DNA of 64,000 bases. It comes from CAVTWS01 sp963738445. Its GTDB lineage: Bacteria; Actinomycetota; Acidimicrobiia; Acidimicrobiales; SHLQ01. The stretch lies in NCBI GenBank assembly GCA_963738445.1, contig CAVTWS010000023.1:455076-519075 (forward strand), read 5' to 3'. The position numbers and the translations under genes were made by a program. Below the pieces are notes generated by a model. That model did not search any database, was not told the origin of the DNA, and saw only the letters and a program-made list of their open reading frames with translations. Shown piece after piece: positions 10,001 to 18,973 of the stretch; positions within the stretch are counted from its first letter, which is position 1, and the number at the start of each line of letters is the position of its first letter.

Positions 10001-11501
10001 TTCTCGCGCCACCGACGGACGCTCGATCATCCCGGGAAGGATCGGGTCGACCGTGTTGCCCCACCGATAGCTCGTGAAGTCGGTCCCCGGCAGCTCGAGG
10101 ACCCGGGTGGCATCGCCGGCGGCGTCGAGATCGGCCGCGGCCTGCTGCCAGTAGTCCGGGAGCTCCTCGGGGAAGTGCAGGTTCGCCTCGACCATGTCGA
10201 GGGTCCAGACGGCCGGCAGGTTCGCCACCACCAACGCGGCCGCGGCGATCCCGATGGCGCGTCGCCACCGGGGGCGCCACTCGGCCGCGGCGTGGACTCC
10301 GGCGCCGAGGAACACGGCGGTGCCCAGCACGACCAGCGGCACGGCCCGGGGGGTGCTGCGAAGGGCCAACCCGGCGTCGGTGCGGGTGACGTCGCTGAAG
10401 ATCCGTCCGAGAAGCGACGGATCGTCGAAGGGGTGGCCGGCGACGGACACCAGCCCGCCGGCGGCGATCAGCAACACGAAGAACGACCGGTGGCTCCAAC
10501 GGACGACGGCGGCGATCAGGAGGGCGAGGGCCGGGAGCCCGAACGAGAGGCTCAGGAGCCACACCCGGTTCGTGTACTCGACGCTCGGCTGGATCCAGGG
10601 CCCGTACTCGTCGGTGCCGTAGAAGAACCAGTAGCCCAGCCCGCGTAGGACCTCGGGGGCGCTGGAAGCGTTGGCGATCACCTCGTAGGTCTCGGTGTAT
10701 CGCGTGACGGGAAGCGAGAACCCGGCCTGGGCCACGAGGCCGGCGGCCCACCACAACGAGCACACGACCGTCGTGGCGCCGATCCGGGCGCCGACGGCAA
10801 GGGTCGTGCGTACGCCGTGACTCCTCGACACCGCGGCCTCGTGGACGAGGTACAGGATGGGGGCGAGGCCGACCAGGATCAACGAGGTCGCGTTGACGCT
10901 GCCGATCGTCGCCACGACGAGGCCGAACAGGGCCGGGTGGCGCCAGCCCCGCGATCTCAGGCTCCTGCTCGGTGAGGCCGATCAGCCACGGCAGGCCGGC
11001 GAAGGGGAGCAGCAGCACCGAGATCCGCGCCGAGTAGTGGAGGACGTACGGACTGCACATGTACGCCAGCGAGGCCACCAGCAGACCGCTGCCGCGCCAG
11101 CCGAGGGTGCGCAGCATGTAGCGCACGCCGAGCGCCGCGAACAGGAGCACGGTGGCGAGCCAGAGGCGCTGCGCGACCCAATCGGGGATGCCGAGCCGGT
11201 CGAACACCCAGAACCAGGGCCCCATGGGCCACAGGTAGCCGATGTTCTGATGGGTGACGGTGCCCATGCCCGTGTCGGGCTGCCACAGTGACGTGGCGCC
11301 GGCGAGCAGATCACCAGGATCGATGTACAGATACGACTTGGTGTCGGCCCCGACGTTGCCCGGGCTCGTGAACAGCAGCGGCACGTAGGCGATGAACGCC
11401 GGGACCAGGATCTCGGGACCCGAACCGCCGGTGGCCCAACGGACGAGCCGGCGGCCGAGGAACGACGACTGCGATCGCCGCGCCCCCGCCGCCGCGGTCA
11501 C
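7093..11501 (-). CDS. DUF3367 / AftD-like alpha-(1->3)-arabinofuranosyltransferase, two frameshifts
   Basis: A very large GT-C membrane enzyme of 1,469 codons once two +1 shifts (about 10952 in a GGGG run, and about 9775) are repaired. The N-terminal half is multi-spanning (FLGRRLVRWATGG, LVASLAYMCSPYVLHYSARI, GWRHPALFGLVVATIGSVNATSLI), typical of DUF3367. GYWFFYGTDEYGPW, SYRWGNTVDP and VVYRADLAYERYR follow. The C-terminal half holds beta-sandwich, F5/8-like carbohydrate-binding domains and ends in TM helices. Mycobacterial AftD adds arabinose to arabinogalactan and LAM, and the acceptor here is unknown. GTG 11501 overlaps the GT4 stop as GTGA. A 10-residue N-V-T repeat interrupts the C-terminal domain. 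Confidence 0.85.
7104..7109 (-). promoter_or_regulatory. -10 box TACGAT of the hydrolase gene (leaderless)
   Basis: On the minus strand TACGAT is followed by 7 nt and then ATG 7096. It lies within the last codons of the AftD-like gene. Confidence 0.5.
7781..7920 (-). repeat. 30-bp tandem repeat inside the AftD-like gene
   Basis: About 4.7 copies of a 30-bp unit in two sub-types: two VLDNGRTNVT-type and three APGRANVTEP-type copies on the protein side. The period is a multiple of three, so it adds 10-residue steps without breaking the frame. Every complete unit carries N-V-T. Confidence 0.95.
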
Positions 11502-12652
11502 GTGCGCCGCCGGCGGCGCGACTGGTCAGCCAGGACGGCGAGGGTCTCCTGCGCCGTGCGGTCCCACGTGAATCGACCGGCGTGGGCGAGAGCACCGGCC
11601 CGCAGGTCGGCCAGGCGTGCCGGATCGTTCAACAGCTGGACCAGGGTCGCCCCGATCTGGTCCTGCCGCTCGACGAGGACGCCGCTGACCCCGTCCTCGA
11701 CGGAGTCCTCGTGCCCCGGGATGCGGGTGGCGACCGCAGGGGTGCCACAGGCGGCGGCCTCGGTCAGGGTCATGCCCCAACCCTCACTCATCGACGCGCT
11801 CGCCACGAGCCAGCTCCGCTGGTACAGGTCGAGCAGCTCGGCATCGGAGACGCGGCCGACCAGGTGGATCCATCCGACGGCGTCGAGCTCGCCGATCAAC
11901 GTCGCCAGGCGATCGTGCTCGACCCCGTCGCCCACGATGGTGAGCTCGAGACCCGGCACCTGCGTCCGGGCTTCGGCCACGGCTTCGATCAACGCATCGA
12001 AGTACTTCGAGGTCATGAGCCGCCCGACCGCCACGATCGACGGTCGAGGCGAACGTTCGCGGCCGGGCACGAACACGTCGTCGATCCCGGGAGGTACGAC
12101 GGTGATGCGCGACGCCGAGAAGCCGGCTCGCTCCACGAGGTTGCGCTTCGACGACTCGGACAACGTGACGATCGGTGTCCGGCGGTACAGCGGGGGCGCG
12201 AGACGTCGCTCGACGAGCGCCCCCACCCGGGCGGCGGTCGGCGGAAGGACCAGCGGCCACATGTGCTCGTGGAGGTGATGGAGGAACACGACCCGAGGGC
12301 CCCGCGCCCAGACCGGCGAGAAGAACGGCACGCCGTTCCAGATCTCCACGAGCGCATCCCGTTCCCCGTGCCGCCCGATCGTCTCGGACACGGCGGCCCG
12401 AGGGAAGATCAGGTACCGGCCGGCCCGACGGATCACCCGGTACCCGTCACGGGTCGACTCGGTCGGGAACCCGGGGGCGTAGGAGGTGCGCATCGTCACG
12501 TCGATGCCGGCTTCGGCCCACAACTTCGCGATGTGGGCGATGTGCAGCTCCGAACCGCCCGCCTCGGGGTCGGCCAGGTCACGCCAGGCCAGGATGTGGA
12601 TGCGGCCCAGTCCGGCCTCGGCCGCGAGGTCCTTCAGCTCGACGTCTCCCAT
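11498..12652 (-). CDS. glycosyltransferase family 4
   Basis: 384 residues with the GT-B two-domain layout. The N-domain has HILAWRDLADPEAGGSELH (glycine-rich loop) and VVFLHHLHEHMWPLV. The C-domain has IVAVGRLMTSKYFDALIEA, LTIVGDG and the donor-site helix SMSEGWGMTLTEAAACGTPAVA with the family's E-x7-E spacing. It probably transfers a sugar from a nucleotide donor to an envelope lipid-linked glycan on the cytoplasmic face. It is 12 nt downstream of the FAD oxidoreductase and overlaps the AftD-like start, so the three are almost certainly one transcript. Confidence 0.92.
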   Translation of the reverse strand: MGDVELKDLAAEAGLGRIHILAWRDLADPEAGGSELHIAHIAKLWAEAGIDVTMRTSYAPGFPTESTRDGYRVIRRAGRYLIFPRAAVSETIGRHGERDALVEIWNGVPFFSPVWARGPRVVFLHHLHEHMWPLVLPPTAARVGALVERRLAPPLYRRTPIVTLSESSKRNLVERAGFSASRITVVPPGIDDVFVPGRERSPRPSIVAVGRLMTSKYFDALIEAVAEARTQVPGLELTIVGDGVEHDRLATLIGELDAVGWIHLVGRVSDAELLDLYQRSWLVASASMSEGWGMTLTEAAACGTPAVATRIPGHEDSVEDGVSGVLVERQDQIGATLVQLLNDPARLADLRAGALAHAGRFTWDRTAQETLAVLADQSRRRRRT

Positions 12653-12664
12653 CGTCGCGCCGGC

Positions 12665-14120
12665 TCAGGCGCTCGCCGACTCGGGACGGACTTCCTCGTG
12701 GTACTCCTCTTCCACGTTCACACTCCAGGTGTCGTGGTGAGCGCCCAGGATGTTCTCCACCGACAGCATTGCGGTGTACATCGAGTGGTCCTGATTGTTG
12801 TAGCGGTGCATGCCGTTGCGCCCCACCGGGTACACGTTGGGCGTGTTGGCATCGATCCAGGCCCGCATGGTCTCGACGTGGTCCTTGTAGGTGGCGTCGT
12901 AGATCGGGTACGCCTTGGGCATCCGCACGACGTAGCCGGTCTCCACCTTGGAGGCGTCGAGCAGGCCGAGGATGGTCATCTCCTTGGACGCCAGCGCCAC
13001 GAGGTCTTCGTCGGCCGAGGTCCACAGCTCGTCGCCCTCGTTGACGAAGTACTCCAGGCCGAGGCAGGTGCGGCCTTCCTTGACCATGTACGGCGACCAC
13101 GAACCGAAGTTCTGGACCCGTCCGACCTTCACGTCGGGAGCGTGGATGTAGATCCAGTTGTCCGGGAAGCCGCTGGCCTCGGGCACCACCAGGGCCACGG
13201 TGAGGAAGTCGCGGAACCGGAGGCCGTCGGCGGCGGCGTGCACGTTGTCCGGAACGGGTGGGTCCATGGCCCGGATGAGATGGGGGAGGGGCATCGACGA
13301 CACGACGTGGGTGCCTTCGTGGCGGACCTCGGCGCCGTCGGTCCCGCGGGTGACCACCGCGACGGCCACTCCGTCGGCGTGCTCGACCCGCACCACCGGC
13401 TGCTCCATGTGGACGGTCGTGCCCTCCGCCTCGACGAGCTCCCGGCATCGCTCCCACATCATGCCGGGGCCGAACTTGGGGTACTCGAACTCCTCGATGA
13501 GCGACGTGATGTCCTTCTGGTTCCGCCGGGGCAGCAGGGAGTTCATCACCGCGTTGAACAGCGACAGGTTCTTGATCCGCTGGGCTGCCCAGTCGGCCTG
13601 GATCTCGTTGGCCGGGATGCCCCAGAGCTTCTCGGTGTAGGTCTTGAAGAACGTGCGGTACAGGCGCCAGCCGAACCGGGAGGCGGTCCAGCCCTCGAAG
13701 CTGGTCATGTCCTCGGGCTTGCGGATCCGCACCCACAGCGTAGGACGCCACGCACCGCAGCGCCTCGATCAGGCCGAGGTTCCGCAGCGCGTTGAAGGCT
13801 CGCAACGGGTAGTCGTAGAAACGGCCCTTGTAGTAGATGCGGCTCATGCGAGGCCGCAGGAGGAAGTCCTCCGGCGACAGGATCTCGTGCCAGAGATCCT
13901 CGACCGGCTTGACCTTGGTGAAGAAACGGTGGCCACCGATGTCGAAGCGCCAACCGTCTCGCTCAGCGGTCTGGCTGATGCCGCCGACCATGTCGGTGGC
14001 TTCGAGGACCGTCGAGGCGATGCCCTGTTTCGTGAGTTGGTACGCGGCCGTGAGACCGGCGGGACCGGCACCGATGATGAGGGGACGGACGGCGCCGTCT
14101 GGGCGGGAGTCTGAGGTCAT
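12665..14120 (-). CDS. FAD-dependent oxidoreductase (UDP-galactopyranose mutase / amine-oxidase-like), one frameshift
   Basis: 485 codons after one +1 shift near 13742 (TAC-G-CTG; one extra base). The FAD Rossmann motif is IIGAGPAGLTAAYQL, followed by VLEATDMVGGISQT and the FDIGGHRFF segment common to UDP-galactopyranose-mutase-like and protoporphyrinogen-oxidase-like flavoproteins. After the break come TYTEKLWGIPANEI and the closing FAD contact YPVGRNGMHRYNNQDHSMYTA. In this position (with GT4 and AftD) a role in sugar or lipid-carrier modification is likelier than haem synthesis, but the substrate cannot be read from sequence. The start is ATG 14120, with a -10 box about 50 nt upstream. Confidence 0.82.
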
Positions 14121-14172
14121 TGAGCATCGATCGCGAGCAGGGTCGGGCAGCAGGCCCGAAGGGACGGCCGAC

Positions 14173-14178
14173 AGCATA
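14173..14178 (-). promoter_or_regulatory. -10 box TATGCT of the envelope operon
   Basis: TATGCT on the minus strand about 52 nt before the FAD oxidoreductase ATG, in the divergent gap with the GT-C gene. It would give a leader of about 45 nt, unlike the leaderless genes. Confidence 0.45.
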
Positions 14179-14266
14179 CGAGACGAGCCGTGGCGCGAGT
14201 CATACCGTGGGATCGCCCCGCCTCGCCGGGGCCGGTCCAGACGGTCGGGTCGGCCGGCCGAACCAG

Positions 14267-14272
14267 TAACGT
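14267..14272 (+). promoter_or_regulatory. -10 box TAACGT of the GT-C gene (leaderless)
   Basis: TAACGT, then 7 nt, then GTG 14280. It decides the start against the in-frame GTG at 14271, which lies inside the box. Confidence 0.6.
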
Positions 14273-14279
14273 GCCCGGC

Positions 14280-15827
14280 GTGCCCGGGGCAGAAACGAAC
14301 GACCGATGGTGGGGGTGGGCCGAGCAGGCCGTGGTGGCCGGGGCGGTCCTGTCGGGAGTCGGGCTCCGGTTCGTGGCCGGTAGCCCCGTGTGGCTCGACG
14401 AGGCGCTCAGCATCAACATCGCCTCGTCGGCCCTCGGCGACATCCCTGATGCCCTGCGTCACGACGGTCATCCGCCGCTCTACTACGCGCTGTTGCATCT
14501 GTGGATGGAGGTGTTCGGCGATTCGAACGGATCGGCGCGGGCTCTGTCGGGAGTCGTCGGGCTCGCCGCCCTCGTGGCGGTCGTCGCGCTCGCCGCCCGG
14601 CTCGGAGGCCGACGGCTCGCGGGCGCGGCCGCCGCCGTGATGGCGGTGCTGCCCTTCGCGGTGCGGTATTCCTCCGAGGCGCGGATGTACAGCCTGGTGA
14701 CGCTGCTGGTCGCGCTGGGCTGGATGGCGTTGAACGCCGCTCGACGGAGGCCGTCGGTCGTCCGGCTGGCCGCGGTCGCCGTGGTGTCGGGGGCGCTGCT
14801 CCTCACCCACTACTGGTCGTTGTACCTGCTCGCCGTGGTCGGTGCTGGATTCGTGGGGCGGGCGTGGAAGGGGCCGACGCGTTCGGTCGACACCCGCCTG
14901 GCGCTCGCGGTGGCCGCGGGGGGAGCGGCGTTCGTGCCGTGGTTGAGCGCCTTCCTGTACCAGGCCGACCACACCGGCACTCCCTGGGCCACCCCACCGC
15001 GCCCGACCCAGGTGCTGTCCGAGTCCTTCACCGGGATGACCGGAGGGTTCGCTCCCGAAGCCGTGCTCCTGCTGGTCGTGGTCTCGGTGCTGGTCGGCCG
15101 CGCGCTGAGCGCGGCGTGGGCGAGCCCGATGCGCGAACGGAGTCGCTGGCTGTTGTGGTGCACGGCGGCTGCGGTCGGAACCCTCCTGTTGGGCGCCGCC
15201 GCCGGACTGGCGACCGGGAGCGCGTTCCAGGCCCGTTACGCCGCGGTCGTGGTGCCGATGGTGGCACTGGTGGTCGCGGCGGGTGTGGCCTCGATCGCGT
15301 CGGCCCCCGTGCGGGTCGGCGCGTTGGTGATCGTGACCGTGCTCGCGACGGGCGCGACGGTGGTCGAGTTGCGTCACGATCGAAGCCAGTCCGGCGCGAT
15401 CGCGGCGGCGATCGAGTCGACCGGATCGTCGGGCGACGTCGTCGTCGTCTGCCCGGACCAGTTGGGACCGGCCCTCGGACGCCAACTCGACGGCTCGACC
15501 TTCCAACTCATGGCGTACCCGACCCTGGCCGCGTCGGGCACCGTCGCCGGGGCCGGACCCATCGACACGGTCGATTGGGTGGACTACGCCGACCGGCACG
15601 ATGCCGCCGATCCCGCAGCGGTCGCCGCAGAGATCCTCGCCCGCACCGCACCCGGTTCGTCACTCTGGCTCGTCTGGAACGACAGCTATCGCACCGTGAC
15701 CGGTCAGTGCTCGGCACTGATCGACGTGCTGGTGCAGTCACGTCCCGGCCCCGCCGCGGTGGTCGTCGCCGATCCGGCGCAGTATTTCGAACACGCGAAC
15801 CTGTTTCGGTTCGCCCCCACCGGGTGA
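14280..15827 (+). CDS. GT-C membrane glycosyltransferase (GT39/ArnT-like)
   Basis: 515 residues with about ten hydrophobic segments. The first loop after TM1 has SPVWLDEALS, the acidic catalytic motif of polyprenyl-phosphate-dependent GT-C enzymes, and HDGHPPLYYALLHLW, the second conserved loop. YSSEARMYSL follows, as in mannosyl and aminoarabinose transferases. A soluble C-terminal domain of about 150 residues follows. The substrate is probably a polyprenyl-phosphate sugar, used outside the membrane. The gene ends in GTGA, shared with the next GT-C gene. Confidence 0.85.
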   Translation: MPGAETNDRWWGWAEQAVVAGAVLSGVGLRFVAGSPVWLDEALSINIASSALGDIPDALRHDGHPPLYYALLHLWMEVFGDSNGSARALSGVVGLAALVAVVALAARLGGRRLAGAAAAVMAVLPFAVRYSSEARMYSLVTLLVALGWMALNAARRRPSVVRLAAVAVVSGALLLTHYWSLYLLAVVGAGFVGRAWKGPTRSVDTRLALAVAAGGAAFVPWLSAFLYQADHTGTPWATPPRPTQVLSESFTGMTGGFAPEAVLLLVVVSVLVGRALSAAWASPMRERSRWLLWCTAAAVGTLLLGAAAGLATGSAFQARYAAVVVPMVALVVAAGVASIASAPVRVGALVIVTVLATGATVVELRHDRSQSGAIAAAIESTGSSGDVVVVCPDQLGPALGRQLDGSTFQLMAYPTLAASGTVAGAGPIDTVDWVDYADRHDAADPAAVAAEILARTAPGSSLWLVWNDSYRTVTGQCSALIDVLVQSRPGPAAVVVADPAQYFEHANLFRFAPTG

Positions 15828-17023
15828 TCTCGACGGCGAGGGGACCGGATCCGACGGCGCGGGCCGGAGTGGCGCAGGAGATCGTCGCCGTCCTGCCGGC
15901 GTGGCTGGTCACCCGCCTGCTGGTCGGCGTGGCCTGGGTGGCCGTCCAGGTGGCAGATCCCACCCCGGACGCCGGTGCGTTCGACCAGGTGAGACCGGGG
16001 CTGATGGCCTGGGACGGTGGTTGGTACCGGGGGATCGCCGAGCGCGGGTACGGCCCTGTCGGGCTGGAGGGGAGTCGCTTCTTCCCGCTGTTCCCGATGC
16101 TCGGACGGCTCCTGTCGCCGCTCGTCGGCGGCCGGGAGCCGTGGGCGCTGGTGGTGCTGAGCAACGGGGCCGCGCTGGCGGCGCTGGTGCTCACCGTGCG
16201 CCTCGTCCGCTCGATGGGCGGCGACCACCGCGACGGGCGGGCGGCCGTGTGGGCGGTCTCGCTCTATCCGGCGTCGTTCGTGACGGTGTGGGCGTACAGC
16301 GAATCGCTCATGCTCGTCGGGGTGATCGGCGCCGTCGTCGCCGCCCGTTCGGGACGCTGGTGGACGGCCGCCGCAGCCGCCGCGGTGGCCGGAGCGAGTC
16401 GTCCCCTCGGCGCGTTGGTCGCGGTGGCGTTGATGATCGAAGCCCTTCCGTCGATCGGGCTCGGTTCGGAGGAACGCAGCCGGACCGGAACGGGGACTCC
16501 GAGCTCGCGGGGGGCACGGGTGATCGCTATCGGCAGCGCCCCTGCCGCCGCCGCGGCTTATGTCCTGTGGGCGAGTGCCCGGTTCGACACCTGGCTGGCG
16601 CCCGCCCGGGCCCAGGACGACCTGCGGGGAGCCCTCGTCCTACCCCCGGTACGGCTCGTCCAGTCGCTCGGTGAGGTCGTCTCCGACCCACTCGGCGACG
16701 GGCTGCACGCGCCGTTCGCCTGGGCCCTGGCTGGCCTCGCGGTCGTCGCCTTCTGGCCGTCGGATCGGGTGTCGAGCGTCTCCCTGCCCCGGTCGCTCGC
16801 CGTCTTCTCGGCACTCGTCGTGGCCGTGTCCGTGGGAGCGGACAACCTCAACAGCCTCGAACGGTACGGGCTCAACGCGGTGCCGCTGTTGGCGTTGGCG
16901 GCCGGGATGACGCGACGGGCATCGTTGAGGCGGGCCTGGTTCGGCCCCACCGTGGCGGTGTTCAGCGGAGCGGCACTGGTGGCCATGACGGCGCTGGCCT
17001 GGGCCGGGGAGTACGTCCCGTAG
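15824..17023 (+). CDS. PIG-V-like GT-C mannosyltransferase
   Basis: 399 residues, multi-spanning. The lumenal motif LMAWDGGWYRGIAERGYGP followed by SRFFPLFPMLGRLLSPL is the signature of the PIG-V/GT76-like family. Later YPASFVTVWAYSESLML and GASRPLGALVAV are also family-typical. It probably transfers mannose from a polyprenyl-phosphate donor to a lipid or glycan. GTG 15824 overlaps the previous stop (GTGA), so the two GT-C genes are co-translated. Confidence 0.82.
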   Translation: MISTARGPDPTARAGVAQEIVAVLPAWLVTRLLVGVAWVAVQVADPTPDAGAFDQVRPGLMAWDGGWYRGIAERGYGPVGLEGSRFFPLFPMLGRLLSPLVGGREPWALVVLSNGAALAALVLTVRLVRSMGGDHRDGRAAVWAVSLYPASFVTVWAYSESLMLVGVIGAVVAARSGRWWTAAAAAAVAGASRPLGALVAVALMIEALPSIGLGSEERSRTGTGTPSSRGARVIAIGSAPAAAAAYVLWASARFDTWLAPARAQDDLRGALVLPPVRLVQSLGEVVSDPLGDGLHAPFAWALAGLAVVAFWPSDRVSSVSLPRSLAVFSALVVAVSVGADNLNSLERYGLNAVPLLALAAGMTRRASLRRAWFGPTVAVFSGAALVAMTALAWAGEYVP

Positions 17024-17062
17024 AGTTCGGTGGGTCACACGATCCGGCATCGGAGGTGGCAC

Positions 17063-17632
17063 GTGACGACGCTCGAGGATCGCCCGAACGCGGCGCTATT
17101 GGTTGTCGATGTCCAGAACGCCGTCGTGGGCGGGGCGTTCGACCGTGATCGAGTCGTCAGCACGATCGCCGGCCTCGTCGAGCGGGCCCGGGGTCAAGGC
17201 GTGCCCGTCATCTGGATCCAACACGCCGACGACGAGATCGAGTGGGGGAGCGAGGGCTGGCAGATCGTTCCGGAGCTCGTTCCCGCCGACCGCGAGCCGA
17301 TCGTGTCCAAGGGCTACGGCGACTCGTTCGAGGCCACGGTGCTCGAGGACGTCCTGGCCGAGCGGCGAGTCGGTCGTCTCGTCGTCGTGGGCGCGCAGAC
17401 CGATTTCTGCATCCGCTCGACGCTCCACGGAGCGCTGGTTCGGGGGTATGACACCGTGCTGGTGAGCGACGCCCACACGACCGAGGACCTCTCGGCGTGG
17501 GGTGCGCCTCCCCCGGACGCGGTGGTTGCCCACACCAACCTGTACTGGGCGGGCCAGGCGGCGCCCGGCCGCACGGCCGGAACTGTGCGTGCTGCCGAGG
17601 TCGAGCTGACGGGGCCGCCGAGGTCGAGCTGA
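17063..17632 (+). CDS. isochorismatase-family cysteine hydrolase
   Basis: 189 residues. It has the isochorismatase-like triad: aspartate in ALLVVDVQNAVV, a lysine in PIVSKGYGDSFEAT, and the cysteine in VVVGAQTDFCIRSTLHGAL. It hydrolyses an amide or ester of unknown identity. GTG 17063 is set by GGAGGTG seven nt upstream; the longer reading from 17030 lacks one. The last codons are part of a 23-bp tandem duplication that moves the stop codon (see the repeat at 17594). Confidence 0.9.
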   Translation: MTTLEDRPNAALLVVDVQNAVVGGAFDRDRVVSTIAGLVERARGQGVPVIWIQHADDEIEWGSEGWQIVPELVPADREPIVSKGYGDSFEATVLEDVLAERRVGRLVVVGAQTDFCIRSTLHGALVRGYDTVLVSDAHTTEDLSAWGAPPPDAVVAHTNLYWAGQAAPGRTAGTVRAAEVELTGPPRSS

Positions 17633-17636
17633 CGGG
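17594..17636 (+). repeat. 20-bp direct repeat (period 23) across the isochorismatase stop codon
   Basis: GCCGAGGTCGAGCTGACGGG is present twice, at 17594-17613 and 17617-17636. Because the period is not a multiple of three, copy 1 reads AEVELT while copy 2 reads in another frame and supplies the TGA at 17630. The duplication changed the C-terminus. Confidence 0.9.
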
Positions 17637-17666
17637 CCGGGCCTGGTCGCGATGAACTCGGGGCGT

Positions 17667-17894
17667 TCAGCCGGCTAGGGCGAGGGGAGCATCGGTCGCC
17701 GCCGTCTCGGCGCGCCGGATGACGCGGACATCAGCCGTGCGGAGGCTGGCCAACCGGACGCTCCACGAGTCGAGCACGCCGCGCCCGCCGTCGGATCGGT
17801 AGAACGTCGTGAGCGGGCCTTCCTGGAGGTAGCCGTCGGCTCCGTCGACCGTCATCACCTCGCCGTCGGTGAAGGTGATCTCATAACCGGGCAT
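17667..17894 (-). CDS. small hypothetical protein
   Basis: 75 residues, not recognised. It starts at ATG 17894 with an excellent AGGAGGTG six nt upstream. The visible part is MPGYEITFTDGEVMTVDGA, then SWSVRLASLRTADVRVIRR, giving a beta-rich, acidic first half and a basic end. There is no signal peptide or membrane segment. It converges with the isochorismatase gene, 34 nt between stops. Confidence 0.65.
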   Translation of the reverse strand: MPGYEITFTDGEVMTVDGADGYLQEGPLTTFYRSDGGRGVLDSWSVRLASLRTADVRVIRRAETAATDAPLALAG

Positions 17895-18040
17895 CGTGCA
17901 CCTCCTGGTTCGGCATCTGGCTGGATCGGTATCGGCGGGTTGTCGTGTCCTGTTCTACGCCCCCGCTGCTGTGCGTCACCAGTGGACGATCGGTGGGTTT
18001 CGCGGGCGAGCCTGGGGATTTCGCGGGCTGGTCGACCGAC

Positions 18041-18046
18041 TAACGT
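18041..18046 (+). promoter_or_regulatory. -10 box TAACGT of the zinc-ribbon gene (leaderless)
   Basis: TAACGT, 7 nt, then GTG 18054. It sets the start of the small protein and excludes the longer reading from 17940. Confidence 0.6.
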
Positions 18047-18053
18047 GCGTCCG

Positions 18054-18245
18054 GTGACAGACATGCTGGACTTCACGTGCCCGAGATGCGCCGCCGCGGC
18101 CTCGGATCGGTTCTACGGACCGTGCGATTCGTGTCGATCCGAGCTTCGGGCCTCACTCGGGTCCGAGGGTTCGGTCCTCGAGGAGGTCGAGTTCGTTCCG
18201 AAGATGAACGTGACGCCCAACGCCGTGGCGCTGAAGGACGATTGA
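18054..18245 (+). CDS. small zinc-ribbon protein
   Basis: 63 residues: FTCPRCAAAA and YGPCDSCRSEL form a two-knuckle C-x2-C ... C-x2-C zinc ribbon, followed by an acidic linker and a VEFVPKMNVTPNAVALKDD tail. The function is unknown. It is six nt upstream of the next gene, so the two are likely co-transcribed. Confidence 0.75.
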   Translation: MTDMLDFTCPRCAAAASDRFYGPCDSCRSELRASLGSEGSVLEEVEFVPKMNVTPNAVALKDD

Positions 18246-18251
18246 CCGGGC

Positions 18252-18832
18252 ATGCGCCTGGGCATGGCCCATCACTTCGGCTGGGCCGTGGTCGTGACGG
18301 CCTCACGGGATCACACCGTCGTCGACCGCCGGAGGATCGAGCTCATCGAGCCCGGGTTGCCGGCTGCGCTGATCCACGTCGGCGGACCCCACGAGCTCCA
18401 TCGACCGGAGGCTCCCCTCGACGACGACGCGTTGGCGGCGCTGGTGGCGCAGGTCCGGTCCTCAGTGGTCCGGGTGTCCTCGGCGAGCCTCGACGATCTG
18501 GCCGCCGCGGGGTCCGAGCCGATCGAGTCGATGTCGCTCCGGAGCTGGCCGGCCGACTTCCCGACCGACATCGGCGTTCAACGTCGCGTCCCCTACGAGA
18601 GCCGGGCGGACTCGGTCATGTACCGGCAGGTCCTCGCCGAGGTCGCCGGCGCGCGGGGTTGGGACGTGTGCTTCTACGACGCCAACCGGGTCGAGGCCGA
18701 AGCGGCCCGCCTCCTGGGTGATCGGGCCGACGAGGTCCTACCTCACCGCGGGCGACGATGGGCCCACCGTGGGGCAAGGACCACCGGATGGCGTTCGCGG
18801 CCACGATCGTGGCACATGGCGCGCGCCGATAG
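18252..18832 (+). CDS. conserved hypothetical protein, one frameshift
   Basis: 194 codons after one -1 shift near 18738 (a base lost in GAGGTCCTACC). Before the break: GWAVVVTASRDHTVVDRRRIEL, IHVGGPHELHRPEA, ADSVMYRQVLAEVAG, WDVCFYDANRVEAEAARLLG. After it: PRATMGPPWGKDHRMAFAATIVA. This is an alpha/beta protein of a family I know only as hypothetical in actinobacteria; PPWGKDHR is the most motif-like stretch. The stop is the TAG at 18830-18832, with a terminator hairpin 30 nt later. Confidence 0.65.
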
Positions 18833-18860
18833 GCACACGGTATCTGCGCGGACCGTTGGG

Positions 18861-18884
18861 ATCTGGCCTGCTCACAGGCCAGAT
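18861..18884 (+). terminator. hairpin after the hypothetical gene
   Basis: A ten-bp perfect stem (ATCTGGCCTG / CAGGCCAGAT) with loop CTCA, followed by TTCG. It has good position and symmetry but a weak U tract. Confidence 0.6.
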
Positions 18885-18973
18885 TTCGAGACTGTGCCTG
18901 CCGGAGGCCCCGCCTGTCGGCGCTGCCTCTTACGGCCGACCGTGACCGAGGCGGCGCCGGCTCGAGCCGAGGT

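Noticed and set aside
12579..15599. A 1,006-codon open frame on the minus strand
   Set aside because: Its 5' half is antisense to the well-supported GT-C gene at 14280 and is only rich in Arg/Gly/Pro; the real part is the first portion of the FAD oxidoreductase before its frameshift.
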